NCBI RefSeq assembly: GCF_900102815.1
Contig: NZ_FNGF01000007.1
Coordinates: 124,001-188,000, forward strand
Source: Glycomyces sambucus
GTDB taxonomy: Bacteria; Actinomycetota; Actinomycetes; Mycobacteriales; Micromonosporaceae
Direction: 5' to 3'
DNA length: 64,000 nt
Every line of letters begins with the position of its first letter. The stretch's first letter is position 1. Under the pieces are notes generated by a model, which had not been told where the DNA came from, did no database searches, and saw nothing but the letters and a program-made list of their open reading frames with translations. A program made the translations under genes and the position numbers. This document shows, one piece after another, positions 50,642 to 59,436 of this stretch.

Positions 50642-51285
50642 CGGTCCTCCCAGGGTGCGGTTGGCGCGGTGGGAGCGGAGGGGGCGCCGCTCGGTCCGGT
50701 GGCCTCCGCCCGGGTCGTCTCGGGGGGTTCCGAGGGGGAGGAAGTCCCCGGATCGGCACCGGTCCCGAGCGCAGCCGCAGCCGGGTCGGCGCCGAACGCC
50801 TTGTCGAGGCGGAGCGCGACGATCTTGCGGAGTTCGGCGCGGGACTCGGCCCGCTCGGTCGCGTCGTCGTTGCCGAGGCGGCGCCGGGCGGCGGCGAGGA
50901 TCGCCTCGGCGGTGAGGCCGGTGGCGCAGATGAGGAAGACGCGGTCGAAGCGGCGCTCGTACGCGGCGTTGGCCTCGGCGAGTTCGGCGCGGACCGGCTC
51001 GTCGGCGGTCATCGCCCGGGACTGCTCGCCGCGGGACCAGTCGGCCTCCCGGCCGCGCCCCGCAGGGGGTCCCCCGATGCGGGGGTGGGCCGCGACAGCC
51101 CCCGCGATCTCGGCCTCGCAGAGGTCGTCGAAGGCCGCCAGCGCGGCGGTCTTCAGGGCCGCGAGCGTGCCGTAAGGCCGTCCGGCGACGAGCTTCTCCG
51201 CCCACGCGCGCGAGGCGCAGCAGGCCGTGAGCGCTTCGGCCGCGGTCGCGGGGGCGGCCGTGTCGAACCCTGCGAGCGTCCACAT
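50638..51285 (-). CDS. uraD: OHCU decarboxylase
   Basis: This 215-residue enzyme makes S-allantoin from OHCU. The catalytic HPRIGGPP box (about residues 67-74) and the SRGEQSRA and FLICATGLTAEAIL segments fit the family. The last 50 residues or so are a low-complexity Pro/Ser/Thr/Ala tail not needed for the fold. ATG 51285 has GGGAGG upstream. First gene of the minus-strand purine operon, divergent from pucR. Confidence 0.94.
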   Translation of the reverse strand: MWTLAGFDTAAPATAAEALTACCASRAWAEKLVAGRPYGTLAALKTAALAAFDDLCEAEIAGAVAAHPRIGGPPAGRGREADWSRGEQSRAMTADEPVRAELAEANAAYERRFDRVFLICATGLTAEAILAAARRRLGNDDATERAESRAELRKIVALRLDKAFGADPAAAALGTGADPGTSSPSEPPETTRAEATGPSGAPSAPTAPTAPWEDR

Positions 51286-51328
51286 CGGCGCCTCCCGTTC
51301 ACGTCCGGTTCTCCGCGTCGTCCCCTCA

Positions 51329-51348
51329 GGGTGGCAGGTTTGCCACCC
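51329..51348. promoter_or_regulatory. Inverted repeat in the uraD-pucR divergent promoter region
   Basis: GGGTGGCA and TGCCACCC form a perfect 8-bp inverted repeat around GGTT, and CCTCAGGGTG flanks recur. Lying between the purine operon and its probable regulator, it is a candidate PucR site. A second one, GAAAC-CTTC-GTTTC, is at 51400-51413. Confidence 0.5.
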
Positions 51349-51527
51349 TCAGGGACAGTGAAGCCGAAACGCGAGGCAGAAGGCATTGTCACCGGCTATG
51401 AAACCTTCGTTTCCCGCCCGTTAAATGCTGGAGGATCGTCCAAAGTCGGATCATGCGCGGGGTTATGGTGGCTGTATCCACCGCGTCCCGAACCCGCCTG
51501 CGAAGGCCGGACCCCCTGGGGGCCACC

Positions 51528-53063
51528 ATGCGACTCCGAACCCTGCTGCAGATGCCCGGACTGGGCCTGACCCTGGTCTCGGGCGGGCACCATCTGGACC
51601 GCGAGGTCCGGTGGGTCGTGCCGACCGACCTGCGCGACCCGCGCCGGTACCTGTCCGGCGGGGAGCTGGTGCTCACCGGGATGATGTGGCGCCGGGCCGA
51701 ACGGGACTCGGACGCGTTCGTGCGCAACCTGACCGCCGCCGGGGTGACCGCGCTCGGCGCGGGCGACCACCCCGAGTTCCACACGGTCCCCTCGGATCTG
51801 GTGGACGCGTGCGCCCGCCACGACCTGCCGCTGTTCGCCGTGGACGCCGAGGTCGCGTTCGCCGAGATCACCGAGCGGATCGTGCAGCGGCTCTCGGTCG
51901 GCCGCTCCGGCGACCTCGCCTCGCTCCTGGACCGGCACCGGCGGCTCATCGCCGCCGACGGGATCGGCCAGATCCTCGAACTCATCGACCGGGAACTGGG
52001 CATGGAGTGCCTGGTGCTCTCGCCGACCGGGCGCGCCCTGCGCGGGAGCCTGGACCTGGCCGAGGACGAGCGGGCGGCGGTCGTCGCCCGTGCGCACGCC
52101 GCGGACCGCCTGCCGCAGAAGGTGACCCTCGACCGGCACCGCGCGTGCTCGGTGTTCGGCATCGGCTCGACCATCCACACCGGACGGTTCCTGGTGATCG
52201 GCGACGACCACACCCGGTGGCCGCCGGAGCGCCGGCTCGTCGCCGAGCAGCTGTCGGCCCTGCTCATGCTCGAACTCGACGACCCCTCGCAGCGGCCCGC
52301 CCCGCACGTGGAGCTGGTGACCGCGCTGCGCGAGGGCCGCGCCGACGAGCACCTGATGCGCTCGGCGGGCCTGGCCTCCGAGGGCCCGACGACCGTGATC
52401 GTGGCGACCGGCGGCCCCGAAGCGCTGCGCGAGGCGGCCGTCGCCGAGACGCTCCAGTTCGACACGTGCGCCGAGGACCCGCTGCGCCCGCCCGCCGCGG
52501 CCTGGGCGACCTGCGGGAACGAGACCGTCGCGGTCCTCACCGGCCCCGGCGCCGCCCCCGAGGAGCGCGGACGGCTCGTCGCCTGGGCCCGGCGCTGCGC
52601 CGCAGCGCTTCAGGCCGCGCACCCGGGCGGGCCCGGCGCCGTCGGCATCGGCCTCGCCGACCCCGTCCACTCCCCCGCGGGCCTGCACGGCGCGCTGGAG
52701 CAGGCCCGGCACACCGCCGCGCTCGCCCAGCCGCGGCCCGGCCGCATCGAGGTCGCCGAACCCGACCACCTCGTCTCGCACCGGATGCTCCTGGCCGCCG
52801 TCCCCCCGGACGTGTCCAGGGCCTTCCGTACCCGCGTGCTCGACCCGCTCCTGGAGTACGACGCCCGGCACCGCTCCGACCTGCTGCCGACCCTCCGGCG
52901 GTTCCTCGAATGCGACGGCTCCTGGCGCCAGTGCGCCGCGAGCCTCCACGTCCACGTGAACACCGTCCGGTACCGCATGCGCCGCGTCGAAGAACTCACC
53001 GGCCGCGACCTGCGCAATCCCCTCGACCGGATGGACCTCGCACTGGCGGTCAGCCTGGACTGA
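51528..53063 (+). CDS. pucR: PucR-family transcriptional regulator
   Basis: This 511-residue protein has the N-terminal PucR domain (LLQMPGLGLTLVSGG ... REVRWVV) and a C-terminal helix-turn-helix (SWRQCAASLHVHVNTVRYRMR) followed by LTGRDLRNPLDRMDLALAV. PucR activates purine catabolism in Bacillus; its divergent position here supports control of the uraD operon, perhaps with allantoin or another intermediate as signal. ATG 51528 is chosen because the family begins MRLRTLL; an ATG at 51453 would add 25 residues with no similarity. Confidence 0.93.
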   Translation: MRLRTLLQMPGLGLTLVSGGHHLDREVRWVVPTDLRDPRRYLSGGELVLTGMMWRRAERDSDAFVRNLTAAGVTALGAGDHPEFHTVPSDLVDACARHDLPLFAVDAEVAFAEITERIVQRLSVGRSGDLASLLDRHRRLIAADGIGQILELIDRELGMECLVLSPTGRALRGSLDLAEDERAAVVARAHAADRLPQKVTLDRHRACSVFGIGSTIHTGRFLVIGDDHTRWPPERRLVAEQLSALLMLELDDPSQRPAPHVELVTALREGRADEHLMRSAGLASEGPTTVIVATGGPEALREAAVAETLQFDTCAEDPLRPPAAAWATCGNETVAVLTGPGAAPEERGRLVAWARRCAAALQAAHPGGPGAVGIGLADPVHSPAGLHGALEQARHTAALAQPRPGRIEVAEPDHLVSHRMLLAAVPPDVSRAFRTRVLDPLLEYDARHRSDLLPTLRRFLECDGSWRQCAASLHVHVNTVRYRMRRVEELTGRDLRNPLDRMDLALAVSLD

Positions 53064-53143
53064 CCGCCCCGCCAGCAGGCGGCGCAGGGGGCGCCGCCGC
53101 ACCTCCCGCCGCGAGGCGGGACCATCGAAGGGGGAGCAAGACC

Positions 53144-53731
53144 ATGGGGAACACCGCGGGGCTCGTGCTCGCCGCAGGCGCCGGAAGGCGCTTCGGCCAG
53201 CCCAAGGCCCTCGTCCAGTACGACGGCCGCAGCCTGCTCGACCGGGCCGTGGCCACACTGCGCGACGGGGGCTGCCGCCAAGTGCTCGCCGTCCTCGGCG
53301 CGGGAGCCGAGCAGGCGCTCTCGGCGGCCACGGAGGCGTTCACGCCGGTGCTCAACCGGCGCTGGGGGCAGGGGCTGTCCACGTCGCTGAAGGCCGGGCT
53401 CGCCGCCGTCCCGGCACGGTACGAAGGGGTCGTCGTGACCCTCGTCGACCAGCCGCGCATCGAGGCCGAGGCGGTCCGGCGGCTGGTCGCCGCAGCCGCC
53501 GAGGGGGCCGCGGTCGCGATCGCCACCTACGAGGGCCGGCGCGGCCACCCGATGTACTTCGCGCGCGAGCACCTGGACGCCATCGCCGACGGGGCGACCG
53601 GCGACCGCGGGGCCCGCGACTTCATCACCGCGAACCCCGGCCTGGTGCGCGAGGTCGCGTGCCCGGGCGACCCGATCGACGTCGACACCCCGGCCGACCT
53701 GGCGGCGATCCAGCACCCGAGCCCCGCGTAG
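53144..53731 (+). CDS. MobA-like nucleotidyltransferase (MocA type)
   Basis: This 195-residue NTP-transferase-fold protein has the nucleotide loop GLVLAAGAGRRFGQPKAL at its start and VTLVDQPRIEAEAV and GHPMYFAREHL further on. Those features fit the MocA group, which adds CMP to molybdopterin for xanthine dehydrogenases. It follows pucR by 80 bases and would supply cofactor to the divergent xdh genes. GGGGGAG lies before ATG 53144. Confidence 0.9.
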   Translation: MGNTAGLVLAAGAGRRFGQPKALVQYDGRSLLDRAVATLRDGGCRQVLAVLGAGAEQALSAATEAFTPVLNRRWGQGLSTSLKAGLAAVPARYEGVVVTLVDQPRIEAEAVRRLVAAAAEGAAVAIATYEGRRGHPMYFAREHLDAIADGATGDRGARDFITANPGLVREVACPGDPIDVDTPADLAAIQHPSPA

Positions 53732-53813
53732 CGCACGGCCCGGACCGCACTGCTGCCAGCGTCGTCAGCGGTGCGTCAACACCTCCGGAAGCGGTGCCCC
53801 CGGATCGGGCGGT

Positions 53814-54215
53814 CTAGAACCAGAGGTCGATCTCGCGCTTCGCGGACTCCTCCGAGTCCGAGGCGTGCACGAGGTTCTGCTGGTTCGACAGCGAGAAGTC
53901 GCCGCGGATCGTCCCCGGCTCGGCCTTGCGGCCGTCGGTGGCCCCGGCGAGCTTGCGCACCACCGGGATCGCCTCGTCCCCGGCCACGACCAGGCTCACC
54001 AGCGGGCCGGAGGTCATGAAGTCCTTGAGGCCCTCGTAGTAGGGCCGGCCCACGTGCTCGGCGTAATGCGCGTCCGACAGCGCCGCGTCCATGGTGCGCA
54101 GCCGCAGCTCCTCGACGCGCAGCCCCTTGCGCTCCAGGCGGGCGAGGACCTCGCCGATGAGCCCGCGCCGGACGGCGTCGGGTTTGATCAACACGAGCGT
54201 GCGCTGCTCGGCCAC
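53814..54215 (-). CDS. ndk: Nucleoside diphosphate kinase
   Basis: This 133-residue enzyme equalises nucleoside triphosphate pools. The ATP-site start TLVLIKPDAVRRGLIGEV, the YYEGLKDFMTSGP region and the phospho-histidine in NLVHASDS near residue 116 are all present. Length is normal. ATG 54215 has AAGGAG upstream. In most actinobacteria it lies next to the folC-DUF4233 pair; here about 8 kb separates them. Confidence 0.98.
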   Translation of the reverse strand: MAEQRTLVLIKPDAVRRGLIGEVLARLERKGLRVEELRLRTMDAALSDAHYAEHVGRPYYEGLKDFMTSGPLVSLVVAGDEAIPVVRKLAGATDGRKAEPGTIRGDFSLSNQQNLVHASDSEESAKREIDLWF

Positions 54216-54267
54216 GGGAACTCCTTGAAGGCGTGTGTCGGATTAGTGGCTGCCATCGTAAGCGATG

Positions 54268-54296
54268 TTGTGTCTGTTGCCTCCCCCACGTACGAT
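54268..54296 (+). promoter_or_regulatory. Promoter for the VOC membrane protein gene
   Basis: TTGTGT (54268-54273) and TACGAT (54291-54296) with a 17-base spacer. A second TACGAT on the minus strand (54254-54259) may serve ndk. Confidence 0.45.
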
Positions 54297-54340
54297 TCAC
54301 ATTGAAACCCGGTTACCCAGTTGCGGATGAGGTGTCCCAG

Positions 54341-56431
54341 ATGCCCTCGAGACAGCCACCCCGTCCCGCCCCGCGGCCTACCAAGGCCCCCAGCCGGGGC
54401 GGTGCCAAGGGCGGGGCCGCCCGCGGCGGGGCGAAGGGCGCCGCCGTCAAGGGCGGGGCCAAGGGCGCGGCCGGAGTGCGCAAGGCGGCGCCGCTGAAGG
54501 CGCAGCCGCGCGGCAACGGGAGGCAGCAGGCCCGGGGCATGACCGCGGAGCAGCTGCGCCAGCAGCGGCTCCTGATGGACCAGCAGCGGCGCCAGAACCA
54601 GGCGCGCTGGTGGGCGATCAACCAGCACGCCATGAAGGACCTGCACTCGCGCCAGCACCACGCGGCCGGCGGCGAGGCGATCGGGACGGTCCTCAACGCG
54701 GACAGGCGGATGCGGTGGCGCACCTCCCGCGCGATCGGCGCCATCACTTTACTGATCCTGGCGTTCTTCTTCACCTCCATGGCGATCGGCGCGCAGAGCG
54801 TCGGCATCGCCGTGCTCGCGTTCCTGTGCCTGGCGGGGACGATCACGTTCTTCACGGTGGAGCACTCGGCCCGGCGCTTCCCGCAGCCGGTCCCGGCCCC
54901 GCCGCTGATCGGGCAGCACCGGCTCGAAGACCTCATCGTCGAGGACGACCCGCCGCGCGGCGCGGCGGTGAAGGAGCCCGAGCGCGGTTCCCTTGACGAC
55001 CTGTTCGAGCCGAACCGGCCCGAGACCGCGCCGCTGGCGACGCCTCCTCCTGCGCCGCAACCGGAACCGTCGCGGCCAGCAGCCGCGGCGCCGATCGCGG
55101 TGGTGACGCCCGCGACCGTGATCGACGAACCCCTGGTCGCTGAGCGTGCGCCGCAGGCGGCCCCGGTAGTCGTAACGGCCGCCGCCGAACCGGCCGGCTC
55201 CGAAACGGCCGCTGCCGAACCTGCCATCGCCGAGCCTGCCGAACCCGACTTCCCCGTGTCGGAACGCGTCGCCTCGGAGCCGGTGGCGGTCGAGCCGAGC
55301 ACGCTCGAAAGAGGCACGGTCGAAGCAGGCACGGTCGAAACCGGTACAGCCGAACCCGTCGTCTCCGATCCCGTTGCGGTCGAACCGGTCGAGGAGCATC
55401 CGAAGTGCGAGACGGCGCAAGCCGCCGCTGCGGCGGCGCCCCCGCTCGGGGTGGTGCCGGTGGCGTCTGAGGCGCTGAAGGCCGCGTCGCAGCCGCTGAA
55501 TGAACCGAAGGCGGCCGAGACCTATCCGGTGGAGGAACCGCCCGCCACCGAGACCTACCCGATCGAGGAGCCGTCGCCCACGACCTACGTGGTGGTCGAG
55601 ACCCAGGCCGCCCGGGAGTCCGCGGTCGAACCGGCCGCCGCCGAGGCGCCCCTGTTCAGATCGGAAGCCCAAGCGGCCGAAGCACCTCCGGTCGCCGACG
55701 CGCCCGTGGACTCCGCGTCCTCGGAGTCGGCACCGCTGCCCGCGGACCCGCCCGCCGCGTTCACGCTGCCGAGCGAGCAGATCGGCGGGGCGGCCGTGGT
55801 CGCGGGCACGGACGAAAGCTCTGCTGTGCGCGCCAACGAGAACAGCGTCGAGATCGTCGACATGCCGCTCGACGACCCCCTCGACGCACCTCTCGTCACG
55901 CCGCTCGCCGCGCCGCCCGCCGAACCGCTCGACGAACCGTCGCCCCCCAAGGGCCCCATCGCCGAAGCCGCGTCGAAGCTCCGCTCGCCGTCCGCGGAGG
56001 GGAGCAACCTCGCCCGGGACCTCGCCGAACTGCTCCTCTCGGAGGAGCGCCTGGGCGGCACCGACGTCACCGACGTGGCCGCGACACTCGTGGTCACCGA
56101 CCTCCAGCGGTCAGTCGAGTTCTACACGGACGCACTGGGTCTGGCGATCTCCGACCGCACCCCCGAAGCGGCCGTGCTCGACGCCGGGTTCGGGAAGATC
56201 CTGCTGTGGGAGCGGCCCGACGCGCCCCCCGGCGAGACCGGGATCATGCACCTCACCTTCGAGGTCGGCGACATCGACGCCGCGTTCACGCAGATGAACG
56301 AGGCCGGCGTCCAGTTCCTGCACCTCCCCCGCACCGCCCTCCTGGGCCAGAACTACGAGATGCGCGCCGCCGCCTTCCGCGACCCGGACGGCCACGGCCT
56401 CGCCATCACCGAGCACCGGGAGCGCGACTAG
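54341..56431 (+). CDS. Membrane protein with C-terminal VOC (glyoxalase-fold) domain
   Basis: This 696-residue protein has an unusual layout. Residues 1-65 are basic GGAKG-type repeats; 66-95 form a Gln/Arg-rich helix, likely coiled coil. Two transmembrane helices (ITLLILAFFFTSMAIG and GIAVLAFLCLAGTITFF, about 134-172) follow. Residues about 180-560 are a Pro/Ala/Glu-rich disordered linker with repeated EPVAVEP and AEPA motifs. From about 575 a vicinal-oxygen-chelate domain follows (VTDLQRSVEFYTDALGL ... HLTFEVGDIDAAFTQM ... AFRDPDGHGLAITEH). By the two helices, both ends face the cytoplasm. ATG 54341 has GATGAGG upstream. Function unknown. Confidence 0.75.
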   Translation: MPSRQPPRPAPRPTKAPSRGGAKGGAARGGAKGAAVKGGAKGAAGVRKAAPLKAQPRGNGRQQARGMTAEQLRQQRLLMDQQRRQNQARWWAINQHAMKDLHSRQHHAAGGEAIGTVLNADRRMRWRTSRAIGAITLLILAFFFTSMAIGAQSVGIAVLAFLCLAGTITFFTVEHSARRFPQPVPAPPLIGQHRLEDLIVEDDPPRGAAVKEPERGSLDDLFEPNRPETAPLATPPPAPQPEPSRPAAAAPIAVVTPATVIDEPLVAERAPQAAPVVVTAAAEPAGSETAAAEPAIAEPAEPDFPVSERVASEPVAVEPSTLERGTVEAGTVETGTAEPVVSDPVAVEPVEEHPKCETAQAAAAAAPPLGVVPVASEALKAASQPLNEPKAAETYPVEEPPATETYPIEEPSPTTYVVVETQAARESAVEPAAAEAPLFRSEAQAAEAPPVADAPVDSASSESAPLPADPPAAFTLPSEQIGGAAVVAGTDESSAVRANENSVEIVDMPLDDPLDAPLVTPLAAPPAEPLDEPSPPKGPIAEAASKLRSPSAEGSNLARDLAELLLSEERLGGTDVTDVAATLVVTDLQRSVEFYTDALGLAISDRTPEAAVLDAGFGKILLWERPDAPPGETGIMHLTFEVGDIDAAFTQMNEAGVQFLHLPRTALLGQNYEMRAAAFRDPDGHGLAITEHRERD

Positions 56432-56471
56432 CAACCGGAACCCGTTCCCGCCCTTGCGAAGAGGAGTGCCC

Positions 56472-57494
56472 ATGCTCATCGTCGGCGAGATCCACACCGC
56501 GCTGCTGCCGCATTCGCGGCCGCTGACGCCCGAGGAGGCCCGCGCGGCCCTGTCGCTCGCGGTCGGCGAGACCGTCGTCCAATGGGCGCGGCCGGTCCCG
56601 CACACGGCCTCGCCCGTGCTCCTGCACGGCGTCGACTGCAAGCTGCCGCTCGCGCCGAAGCAGGACAACCCGCACGCCGACGACCGGTCCGCGAACGGGT
56701 CGGTCCGCGCCGTCGGCACCGTCTGCTCCCGGGCGGTCCTCACCGGCGGGCACCTGCTCCAGGGCTCGGCGTGGACGTCGGTGTCCCCGCCGACCCGGCC
56801 GCGGCGCATGCCCTGGTCGTACTACCTGGCCCGGCCCGGGACGCTGGAGACGATCGGGAACTTCGAGGTCGAACGCCTCGCGCGCGCGTTCCTCGTCGCC
56901 GAGAACCGGCGCGACCGCACCGAACTGCTCGACACCGCGGCCATCGCCCGCCACTCCATCCACGACGTGCTCGCGCGGCCCGTCCTCGACCAGCGCCCGC
57001 CCGTCAAGACCGGGTCCACCCGGCTGCGGTGGGCGGCCATCGCCGACCCCGGCAAGGGCCGGGCCGTCGCGTTCCGCCTGGTCGGCGGCGACCGGCGGCG
57101 CATGAGCATGGTGACCGGCGTGGTCGAGCCCGAGCAGATCGCCGCCGCCGCCGAAGACCTCGCCGTCCACGACTGGCTGCTCACGGCCGTCGCCGCGCGG
57201 ATCGCGCTCGCGAAGATCGGCGAGGACCCGCGGCACACGCTGCGGACCCTCCGCCCGGTCGTCGACCACCTGATGCACCTGTGGGCGGCGGGCGCCCGGA
57301 CCTCCCGGGACCTGGAGTTCCTGTGGGACTCGCTGGAGCGGCGCCCGGGCCTGTCGCGGCAGTGGGCGACCATGACCGAGCGGGTCAGGTCCCAGATCGA
57401 CTACGGCGCAGCGGATCTCGCGGCGAAGATGCTCGACATGATGGAGCAGGGCCAGCGCCGGGGCGGCGGCGGCACCGACCACTTCCTCAGGTAG
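56472..57494 (+). CDS. SCO2521-family protein (function unknown)
   Basis: This 340-residue soluble protein matches what I remember of the SCO2521 family: MLIVGEIHTALLPHSRPLT at the start, VQWARPVPH, and the middle block GSTRLRWAAIADPGKG. There is no signal peptide, membrane segment or catalytic motif I recognise; the C-terminal third is helical. ATG 56472 has GAGGAG just upstream. It follows the VOC protein by 40 bases and converges, with a 3-base gap, on the SCO2522-type gene. The family assignment is from memory, not from a search. Confidence 0.7.
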   Translation: MLIVGEIHTALLPHSRPLTPEEARAALSLAVGETVVQWARPVPHTASPVLLHGVDCKLPLAPKQDNPHADDRSANGSVRAVGTVCSRAVLTGGHLLQGSAWTSVSPPTRPRRMPWSYYLARPGTLETIGNFEVERLARAFLVAENRRDRTELLDTAAIARHSIHDVLARPVLDQRPPVKTGSTRLRWAAIADPGKGRAVAFRLVGGDRRRMSMVTGVVEPEQIAAAAEDLAVHDWLLTAVAARIALAKIGEDPRHTLRTLRPVVDHLMHLWAAGARTSRDLEFLWDSLERRPGLSRQWATMTERVRSQIDYGAADLAAKMLDMMEQGQRRGGGGTDHFLR

Positions 57495-57497
57495 GCC

Positions 57498-58493
57498 CTA
57501 GATCGGGCCCTGGAAGATGTAGGAGAGCCGGTCGACCAGTTCGGCCGGGAGCGCCATGCCCTCGCGTTCGGCGGACTTGCGGATCGACTCGACCGCGCCC
57601 GGGTCGGGGCGGATGCTGCCGCAGATGACGCGGACCGCGTGCTCCACCTCCAGGAAGTCCGTCGACAGCACCGACACGGTCCGGTACGCCGGGAACGGGA
57701 ACGCCTGCGCGTTGAGCTGGAGGATCGGCGGCATCTCCGCCCACCGGTCGGGGAAGCGGCTCGCGGTCCGCCGCCCGGGCGCGTGCCCGTGCTCGGCGGG
57801 CACCACGGACTCGACGGGCTCGGGCACGCCGATGCGGCGGCCCTGGTCGCGCAGGACGCCCAGGCGCAGCAGCTGCCAGACCGCGGCGAGCATCGGGCAC
57901 GACCAGCGCCGTCCCTGCGGGGTGTCGTTCCACAGCTCGACGTCGAGGAACACCGAGTGCTCGCGGCGCGCGTTCTGGCTCGGCGGGACCCACCGCAGCG
58001 GCGCGCCCATGGCGATGCCGCGCGGCTTCGGCGTGGGCACGCCGTTGGGGAGCCAGCCGAGGTCGGAGACCGGCGGGCGCGCGCCGGTGGTGCCCGGCGG
58101 CGGCTCGAACACGATCCGGTCGGCGACGAGGCCGGCGAGGTCCAAGGGCCCCATGCGGTCGCACGAGGACTCGCGGGCGAGGTAGTCGATGCGCAGGCCC
58201 GCGTCGGCGGCGGCCTCGGCGACGGTGTCGATGAGCCGTTCGGGTTCGGGCAGGTCGTGGTGGAAGTAGTCGTCCACGAGGTAGCAGGTGGAGACGCGGG
58301 GCGTGCGGCCGCCGAGGCGCCGCGTCAGCGCCTCGGTGGTGCCGTGGACCCACGCGGCCGCCGAGGCCATCTCCTCCTTGAGCGCGTCGGGGCGGGCGAG
58401 GTCGTCGGCGTACAGGTGCCCGACCTCGATCGACAGGTGGGACATGCCGAACCGCTCGGTGCGCTGCTTGGCGCTGGTCTCCTCGTAGGTCAT
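57498..58493 (-). CDS. SCO2522-family protein (function unknown)
   Basis: This 331-residue protein contains SHLSIEVGHLYADDL near residue 18, CYLVDDYFHHDLPEP near 71, and a LDVELWNDTPQGRRWSCPML block, in line with the SCO2522 family as I recall it. No transmembrane segment is seen. It is the last gene of a three-gene minus-strand operon; its ATG overlaps the stop of the P-loop gene by four bases (ATGA), which suggests equal production and perhaps a complex. Confidence 0.7.
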   Translation of the reverse strand: MTYEETSAKQRTERFGMSHLSIEVGHLYADDLARPDALKEEMASAAAWVHGTTEALTRRLGGRTPRVSTCYLVDDYFHHDLPEPERLIDTVAEAAADAGLRIDYLARESSCDRMGPLDLAGLVADRIVFEPPPGTTGARPPVSDLGWLPNGVPTPKPRGIAMGAPLRWVPPSQNARREHSVFLDVELWNDTPQGRRWSCPMLAAVWQLLRLGVLRDQGRRIGVPEPVESVVPAEHGHAPGRRTASRFPDRWAEMPPILQLNAQAFPFPAYRTVSVLSTDFLEVEHAVRVICGSIRPDPGAVESIRKSAEREGMALPAELVDRLSYIFQGPI

Positions 58494-59434
58494 TCGATCC
58501 CCCGCACGCTCGCTTCGAGTCCGGGCACGAACAGCTCCTCGGCCGAGCGGGCGGCGAGGTCGGCGAAGGCCCGGACGGTCTCCTGGTTCGCGATCCGCAG
58601 CGTCACCGTGTCGGCGTCGGTGATGATCTGCTCGCGCCACTGGAGGACCGGGTCGAGGGGGACCGATCCGAGGAGGTTCATGCGGCCGAGCTTGAGGCGG
58701 GCGGCCATCTGGTGCAGGTCGGCGTCGATCTTGCGCAGCCACCGGATCTGCGTGGCCTCCAGGCCCGAGAGGTCGGCGCCGTCGGGGTCGACGACCGCGG
58801 TGCGCACGTAGCGGATCGAGGCGAGGAGCTTGCGCTGGTAGTCCTCGCCGTACGACTTGGCGGTCTCCACGAGGCCGCGCTCGCCGTAGACGAGGGAGTG
58901 GGCGGCGATGACGTGCTGCTTGGTCCAGCGGTGGTAGACGATCCAGCGCCACGGGAGGTTCGCGAGCTCGGGGCGGGCGGTCGCGGCCATGACCATCTCG
59001 GTGGCGTGGGAGCGGCCCGCGGAGAGGTCGACGATGACGAGGTCGTATTCGCGCGAGAGCTCCTGCAGGAGTGTGACGCAGCGGTCGACGGTGTGCGCGT
59101 CGCCGGGGAACTCGGAGCCGTCCGCGTCGCCGGGGCACAGGACGAGCTCGCCGGCGCCGTCGGGGCGGGCCTGGAGTTCGGCGCGGTCGCTGACGGCCCA
59201 CACCGAGTGCCGCTCGGTCTCGGAGGCGAGGTCCTGGAGGTACTCGTGGACGCCGCTGCCGTGCGTGCCGTGCTCCAGGTCGTCGATGCCGAAGATCGCA
59301 CCGGCCGTGGGGGACCCGAAGTCGAAGTCCACATAGCACACGTTCATGCCCTGGACGGCGCGCCGGTACGCGAGGTTGCACGAGGAGACCGACCGGCCCG
59401 TGCCGCCCTTGTCCGAGGTCGCGAACAGCAGCAT
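58490..59434 (-). CDS. Variant P-loop protein, SCO2523 family (MinD/ParA-like)
   Basis: This 314-residue protein has the fold of ParA/MinD ATPases. The deviant Walker A reads SDKGGTGRS at residues 8-16: the first lysine of KGGxGK is kept, but the second, phosphate-binding lysine is replaced by Arg. The switch I-like VDFDFGSPTAGAIFGIDD follows, and switch II is VIVDLSAGRSHA near 135. So nucleotide may be bound without normal hydrolysis. ATG 59434 has GGAG at correct spacing; a GTG at 59440 overlaps the upstream stop. It sits between SCO2524- and SCO2522-type genes. Confidence 0.78.
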   Translation of the reverse strand: MLLFATSDKGGTGRSVSSCNLAYRRAVQGMNVCYVDFDFGSPTAGAIFGIDDLEHGTHGSGVHEYLQDLASETERHSVWAVSDRAELQARPDGAGELVLCPGDADGSEFPGDAHTVDRCVTLLQELSREYDLVIVDLSAGRSHATEMVMAATARPELANLPWRWIVYHRWTKQHVIAAHSLVYGERGLVETAKSYGEDYQRKLLASIRYVRTAVVDPDGADLSGLEATQIRWLRKIDADLHQMAARLKLGRMNLLGSVPLDPVLQWREQIITDADTVTLRIANQETVRAFADLAARSAEELFVPGLEASVRGIE

Positions 59435-59436
59435 CG

